A DNA stretch of 9,008 nt from Candidatus Gastranaerophilales bacterium (lineage in GTDB: Bacteria; Cyanobacteriota; Vampirovibrionia; Gastranaerophilales; Gastranaerophilaceae). The translations under genes and the position numbers were made by a program. Shown here in pieces: positions 5,801 to 9,008 of the stretch (positions within the stretch are counted from its first letter, which is position 1; each line of letters begins with the position of its first letter). The notes under the pieces are model-generated. The model saw only the letters and a program-made list of their open reading frames with translations, was not told the DNA's origin and searched no databases. The stretch lies in assembly GCA_947630355.1 (NCBI GenBank), contig CANRHJ010000077.1:1-9008 (forward strand). The letters run 5' to 3'.

Positions 5801-6709
5801 ATGAAAAAAACATTCGGAATTATCCTGTTTAATTTACTTATAATAATAGTTATTCTTTTATTTGTTGATTATATTCAAATGTATTTGTTCTTTAATAAAC
5901 CGGAACCTTACCCTTATATTGAACTAAGCGATAGATATGAGGCTACGGATTTGCCGTATCTTAAGAATAAAAAACCTATAGTGTTAATAGGCTGTTCATA
6001 TACTTATGGGTATAACATAGATAAAAAAGAAACCTTCAGTCATAAATTACAGGAGAAAACAAAAAGGAAGGTATTTAATACGGGTAAAAACGGCGAGGCA
6101 ATGGCTTATTTTATATATAAGGCACAAACATCAGATTTGCTTAAAAAGGATTCATTAAAGGATTTGCAGCCGCCTGAATATATAATTTATACTTTTATTC
6201 CCGACCACATAAGAAGATTATACGTTAATTTCTTTAACGAAAACGTTCGTGATAAGAATCTTAAGTATTCTCTGAAAAAAGTAAATGGTGAAAAAAAGCT
6301 CGTTTTAGATGATGTTTTTAATGTTCATTTTGTTGATTATATTAAAAAATTCATTACATACGAAAGAATATCGAATTTTATAATAAAACAAAAAAGCGAC
6401 GATGAAAAATTTGATTTTTTTAAATTACATTTACTTGAATTTAAAAAATCGTTAGGACCAGAGTTTAAAGATACGAAAATTGTTATATTACTATATCCGC
6501 CAAATTACAAAGATTCAAGCCATTTTCCAAAATTTACCACTGACAGGTGGAGTGAACTTGAGGACGAAGGATTCATTATAATCGATCTTTACAATGATAA
6601 ATTCAGTCATTTTGTTAAAGATGAATACAGAACCGTTGACGAGGTGCATCCCTCAGGCAAAGCCTGGGATGAAATTATTCCGGTAATTATTGATAAGTTA
6701 AAATTATAA
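5801..6709 (+). CDS. Membrane-anchored SGNH/GDSL-hydrolase-like protein
   Basis: A 302-residue protein. Residues 7-22 (IILFNLLIIIVILLFV) form an N-terminal membrane anchor or uncleaved signal, so the catalytic part should face outside. Block I is IGCSYTYGYNI with the likely nucleophile S66. NTGKNGEA (93-100) fits block II with an oxyanion glycine. Block V is DEVHPSG with D280 and H283 in the DxxH spacing. Block III, normally an Asn-containing motif, is not clear (YTFIPDHIRR, 130-139). The family includes esterases and O-acetyl-glycan hydrolases or transferases such as AlgX/AlgJ types; the substrate here is unknown, with cell-wall or surface glycan a reasonable guess. There is no SD before the ATG, which fits leaderless translation. 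Lys/Ile/Phe-rich composition follows the local AT bias. gatB follows 49 bases later without a terminator. Confidence 0.82.
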   Translation: MKKTFGIILFNLLIIIVILLFVDYIQMYLFFNKPEPYPYIELSDRYEATDLPYLKNKKPIVLIGCSYTYGYNIDKKETFSHKLQEKTKRKVFNTGKNGEAMAYFIYKAQTSDLLKKDSLKDLQPPEYIIYTFIPDHIRRLYVNFFNENVRDKNLKYSLKKVNGEKKLVLDDVFNVHFVDYIKKFITYERISNFIIKQKSDDEKFDFFKLHLLEFKKSLGPEFKDTKIVILLYPPNYKDSSHFPKFTTDRWSELEDEGFIIIDLYNDKFSHFVKDEYRTVDEVHPSGKAWDEIIPVIIDKLKL

Positions 6710-6726
6710 ATATTTTATGTTATTAT
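6698..6726 (+). promoter_or_regulatory. Weak candidate gatB promoter
   Basis: TTAAAA (6698-6703, 4/6) and TATTAT (6721-6726, 5/6) are 17 bases apart, starting at the end of the SGNH gene. The predicted start near 6733 leaves a leader of about 26 bases with a good SD. The -10 overlaps the left arm of an AT-only palindrome. gatB may instead be read through from the SGNH promoter. Confidence 0.3.
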
Positions 6727-6747
6727 TTTACTGAAAATAAAATAATA
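6721..6747. repeat. Perfect 10-bp AT-only inverted repeat before the gatB SD
   Basis: TATTATTTTA (6721-6730) and TAAAATAATA (6738-6747) are exact reverse complements around a 7-base spacer. The right arm ends one base before the AGAGG SD (6749-6753). It could be an operator or a weak hairpin next to the ribosome binding site; AT-only composition makes chance possible. Confidence 0.5.
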
Positions 6748-6758
6748 CAGAGGTATAT

Positions 6759-8216
6759 ATGACAGCAACAATGGAAGAATTAAGAAAAAAATATGAAGTA
6801 GTTATCGGACTTGAAGTACATGCGCAGTTAAAGACTAAATCCAAGATTTTTGCGTGTGATTCAACGGAATTCGGAAATGAACAAAATACGCAGGTAAGCC
6901 CTATTACACTCGGCATGCCGGGCGTTTTGCCGGTTTTAAACAAAGAAGTTGTAAATATGGGTATTCTTACGGGGCTTGCGCTTAACTGTACGATACCTCA
7001 ATACTGTAAATTTGACAGAAAACAGTATTTTTATCCCGATTTACCGAAAGGTTATCAAATTTCGCAATATGATCAGCCAATATGCGTAAACGGGTATATA
7101 GATATAGAGGGCAAGAGGATAGGTATAACGAGGGCTCATCTGGAGGAGGATGCAGGCAAGCTTGTGCACATGGGTTCAACGGGGATTGCGGGTTCAAGCT
7201 ATTCTTTAGTTGACCTTAACAGAGCGGGAACACCGTTATTGGAAATAGTATCGGAACCTGACATGCGCTCATCGGATGAAGCAAGAGCTTATATGGAAGA
7301 GCTCAGAACCATTTTAAGATATATTGGCGTTTGCGACGGAAACTTAGAAGAAGGTTCCATGAGGTGTGATGCAAATATATCAGTCAGACCAATAGGTCAA
7401 AAAGAGTTCGGAACAAGGGCAGAAATAAAAAATGTTAACAGTTTTAAAGCTCTTCAGCGTGCCATTGAATATGAAATAGACCGACAAATTGATATTGTTG
7501 AATCGGGCGAAGAAGTAGTTCAGGAAACAAGATTGTGGGATGATAATCAAGGCATCACAAAGTCTATGAGAGGAAAAGAAGATGCACACGATTACAGATA
7601 TTTCCCCGAACCTGACCTTATGCCGCTTGAAATTTCACGTGAATGGGTTAATGAAATAGCTTCTAAGATGCCAGAATTACCGCAAAAAAGAAGAGAACGC
7701 TATGTTTCATACGGCTTAACGCCTTATGATGCCAATGTTCTTGTTGAACAGCAAGATATAGCTCTTTTCTATGACAAAGTGGTTGCGGCAGGTGCTGATG
7801 CTAAAATTGCCGATAACTTCTTAATGAAAGAAATCGCAGCTTACATGAAAGAAGAAAAGGTTACTCTTGAACAAACAAAATTAACTCCGGAGTCATTTAC
7901 AGAGTTAATCAATTTGGTTACATCGGGAGCTATTTCAAATAATATCGGAAAACAGATTGTAATAACATTATTAAAAGAAGGCGGAAGTGCTAAAAGTATT
8001 GTTGAAAAACAAGGTTTGAGCGTTATTTCCGATGAAGGTTCACTTAAGGCAGTTATTGATAAAGTTATTGCGGCTAACCCGTCTCAGGTTGCTCTTTATA
8101 AAGGCGGTAAGGATAAATTATTCGGTTTCTTTGTCGGCCAGATAATGAAGGAAACACAAGGAAGGGCTAATCCTCAATTATTAAATAAGCTTTTAAAATC
8201 TGCTTTAGATGCTTAA
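6759..8216 (+). CDS. gatB: Aspartyl/glutamyl-tRNA(Asn/Gln) amidotransferase subunit B
   Basis: A 485-residue GatB, the tRNA-binding kinase subunit of the GatCAB complex that turns Glu-tRNA(Gln) and/or Asp-tRNA(Asn) into Gln-tRNA(Gln)/Asn-tRNA(Asn) in the cytoplasm. Conserved blocks: VIGLEVHAQL (15-24), KFDRKQYFYPDLPKGYQISQ then YD (84-105), AHLEEDAGK (126-134), RCDANISVRP (202-211), IKNVNSFKAL (223-232), DYRYFPEPDLMP (278-289) and the C-terminal YqeY-like tail (GFFVGQIMKETQGRANPQLL). Length is normal. The zinc-type cysteines known in many GatB proteins (CxC ... CxxC before LGMPG) are mostly gone: only C33 remains and the second pair reads SPIT. The ATG at 6759 is chosen because AGAGG lies 5 bases upstream; M5 has no SD. 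gatA and gatC are not in the window, as is common when the genes are dispersed. Confidence 0.97.
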   Translation: MTATMEELRKKYEVVIGLEVHAQLKTKSKIFACDSTEFGNEQNTQVSPITLGMPGVLPVLNKEVVNMGILTGLALNCTIPQYCKFDRKQYFYPDLPKGYQISQYDQPICVNGYIDIEGKRIGITRAHLEEDAGKLVHMGSTGIAGSSYSLVDLNRAGTPLLEIVSEPDMRSSDEARAYMEELRTILRYIGVCDGNLEEGSMRCDANISVRPIGQKEFGTRAEIKNVNSFKALQRAIEYEIDRQIDIVESGEEVVQETRLWDDNQGITKSMRGKEDAHDYRYFPEPDLMPLEISREWVNEIASKMPELPQKRRERYVSYGLTPYDANVLVEQQDIALFYDKVVAAGADAKIADNFLMKEIAAYMKEEKVTLEQTKLTPESFTELINLVTSGAISNNIGKQIVITLLKEGGSAKSIVEKQGLSVISDEGSLKAVIDKVIAANPSQVALYKGGKDKLFGFFVGQIMKETQGRANPQLLNKLLKSALDA

Positions 8217-8227
8217 TTTTATTATAC

Positions 8228-8286
8228 CTGACGGTCTCTTCCCCGTTCAAGGTGACAGGGAAGAGACAATTTAGCGCTTCCGTCAG
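8228..8286. repeat. Nested palindromic element (GC-richer) after gatB
   Basis: An outer pair CTGACGG (8228-8234) / CCGTCAG (8280-8286) encloses an inner pair GTCTCTTCCC (8234-8243) / GGGAAGAGAC (8258-8267). Both are exact; base G8234 is shared. The inner loop has 14 bases, and a 12-base bulge lies on the right side (8268-8279). The element is visibly richer in GC than the surrounding non-coding DNA and lies between the gatB stop and the terminator. It is not a tRNA and I do not recognise it; it could be an interspersed repeat or a structured 3' UTR/RNA. Confidence 0.7.
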
Positions 8287-8298
8287 CAATCAATTCAT

Positions 8299-8336
8299 AA
8301 AAAAATCCGAAAAGAAAATATTCTTTTCGGATTTTT
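8299..8336. terminator. Bidirectional intrinsic terminator between gatB and the pilin gene
   Basis: A perfect 16-bp stem, AAAAATCCGAAAAGAA (8301-8316) / TTCTTTTCGGATTTTT (8321-8336), encloses the 4-base loop AATA. It gives a run of five T in the plus direction and seven in the minus direction (A run 8299-8305), so it can end both convergent transcripts. Confidence 0.9.
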
Positions 8337-8362
8337 AAAATATTTAATTTATACTATGAACC

Positions 8363-8983
8363 TTAAGATGTAGTTACAGCATTAGCACCTGTATTTTGTG
8401 CATCATACATTACACCTTGTGCTGCATCACCGTAAGGAACAACTTTTTGGTTATATATTGATGCTTGGTATTGGTCTTTCGGTGAAGAAAAGCTTGTTGT
8501 CAGGATATTCGGTTTTTTAGCACCGTTAACATCTATATATATGTTTGGCTCAGTTCCGCATGGGTTTGTGCTTAATGAATCGCAGGTTGTAGCATCCGTA
8601 GCAGCGCCGGAACCGTTTGAGAAACTGGTAACACAATAAATAATACCGTCTTGTGTCGCAAAAATGCTTCCGCTGCAACTTGCTGCACCATTAGATGATG
8701 TAGGCCATTGCAAGTCGGTACTGGTATCCATTACGCTCATTCTCTTCTTGAATACGTTATCAACCAAATCTTTAGCGCTGCTAAAACCGTTAGCACCAAC
8801 GCCATCTAATGCATAATTTAGCGTTAAAGCTTGGTTTAATGCGGATATTGATTTTTTAAATGCTGTTCTGTATTCTTGTGCATTTGTATTCTGCATTAAT
8901 GTAGGAACTGTCATAGCAGCTATTACACCAATGATTACCAAAGTAATTAAAACTTCGGCAAGGGTGAAACCTAATTTTTTCAT
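8363..8983 (-). CDS. Type IV pilin-like / type II secretion pseudopilin
   Basis: A 206-residue prepilin-like protein. The N-terminus MKKLG|FTLAEVLITLVIIG is a class III signal: a prepilin peptidase should cut after G5 and methylate F6. Glu is at mature position 5, as filament assembly requires. The following hydrophobic helix (about 6-30, ending TVPTLM) anchors and packs the filament. The globular part has four cysteines (C103, C117, C134, C142), enough for two disulfides, and IYIDVNGAKKPN (148-159), a motif seen in pseudopilins of the T2SS type. The tail is Ala/Asn/Thr-rich. The ATG at 8983 is preceded by AAAGG at about 9 bases. The promoter lies beyond the right edge. Which filament or secretion system it serves cannot be told, as no assembly genes are present; many such genes occur in scattered copies in Vampirovibrionia-type genomes. 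Confidence 0.9.
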   Translation of the reverse strand: MKKLGFTLAEVLITLVIIGVIAAMTVPTLMQNTNAQEYRTAFKKSISALNQALTLNYALDGVGANGFSSAKDLVDNVFKKRMSVMDTSTDLQWPTSSNGAASCSGSIFATQDGIIYCVTSFSNGSGAATDATTCDSLSTNPCGTEPNIYIDVNGAKKPNILTTSFSSPKDQYQASIYNQKVVPYGDAAQGVMYDAQNTGANAVTTS

Positions 8984-9008
8984 ATTTTCTTACCTTTCAT
9001 TTTTTTCA

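Noticed and set aside
6982..7197. Minus-strand open frame within gatB with several Pro and Cys
   Set aside because: It lies entirely inside conserved gatB coding sequence and has no supporting signals.
8228..8286. tRNA-like reading of the palindromic element because of GTTCAAG in the loop
   Set aside because: It is only 59 bases, has no acceptor stem, D arm or anticodon arm in the right places.
8983..8999. Mini-ORF MKGKKI ending over the pilin ATG
   Set aside because: Six codons with no SD of its own; it arises from the pilin SD and spacer and is most likely chance.
1..9008. CRISPR array, transposon ends, phage or defence genes
   Set aside because: I found no regularly spaced repeats, transposase or integrase sequence, or defence-family motifs; all large genes have assignable housekeeping, signalling or envelope character.

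Overview
The window is an AT-rich bacterial segment with densely packed genes, short gaps and no rRNA, tRNA, CRISPR array, insertion sequence or phage genes. The organism can only be inferred. The pilin-like N-terminus (KLGFTLAEVLITLVIIGVIA), a GatB close to the cyanobacterial type as I remember it, the low GC and the general gene style fit a gut or host-associated Vampirovibrionia/Gastranaerophilales ('Melainabacteria') lineage. A Clostridia-like donor or host is not excluded, because the Crp/Fnr protein resembles Clostridia homologues.

Layout. Minus strand, 2331 to 1: a multidomain sensor histidine kinase (degenerate receiver, GAF, HisKA, HATPase_c, C-terminal GGDEF-like remnant) overlaps the start of a receiver-domain response regulator that runs off the left edge. 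A roughly 370-base non-coding stretch (2332-2705) separates it from the divergent obg gene. This stretch holds a good -10 box, a G-free leader and an intrinsic terminator just before obg, so it may be an attenuated leader or a small RNA gene. obg (plus) ends tail to tail with a Crp/Fnr-type regulator (minus), and one TTAA supplies both stop codons. The regulator is the second gene of a two-gene minus-strand unit. The first gene encodes an exported protein with a TrbI/VirB10-like segment, a glycine-rich hydrophobic region and a C-terminal beta domain.

From 5739 to 5800 a compact divergent promoter region drives that unit leftward and a membrane-anchored SGNH-hydrolase-like gene rightward. The rightward promoter is placed so that transcription should begin at the ATG, predicting a leaderless mRNA. 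gatB follows 49 bases after the SGNH gene. The region after gatB carries a nested GC-richer palindromic structure and then a perfect 16-bp bidirectional terminator shared with a convergent type IV pilin-like/pseudopilin gene, which starts near the right edge.

Functionally the window mixes housekeeping genes (obg in ribosome assembly, gatB in tRNA-dependent amidation) with signalling genes (kinase/regulator pair, Crp-like factor) and envelope genes (exported TrbI-like protein, anchored SGNH protein, pilin). The most interesting signals are the obg leader, the leaderless promoter, the unusual kinase architecture and the palindromic element after gatB. I did not see a clear new defence or mobile system.
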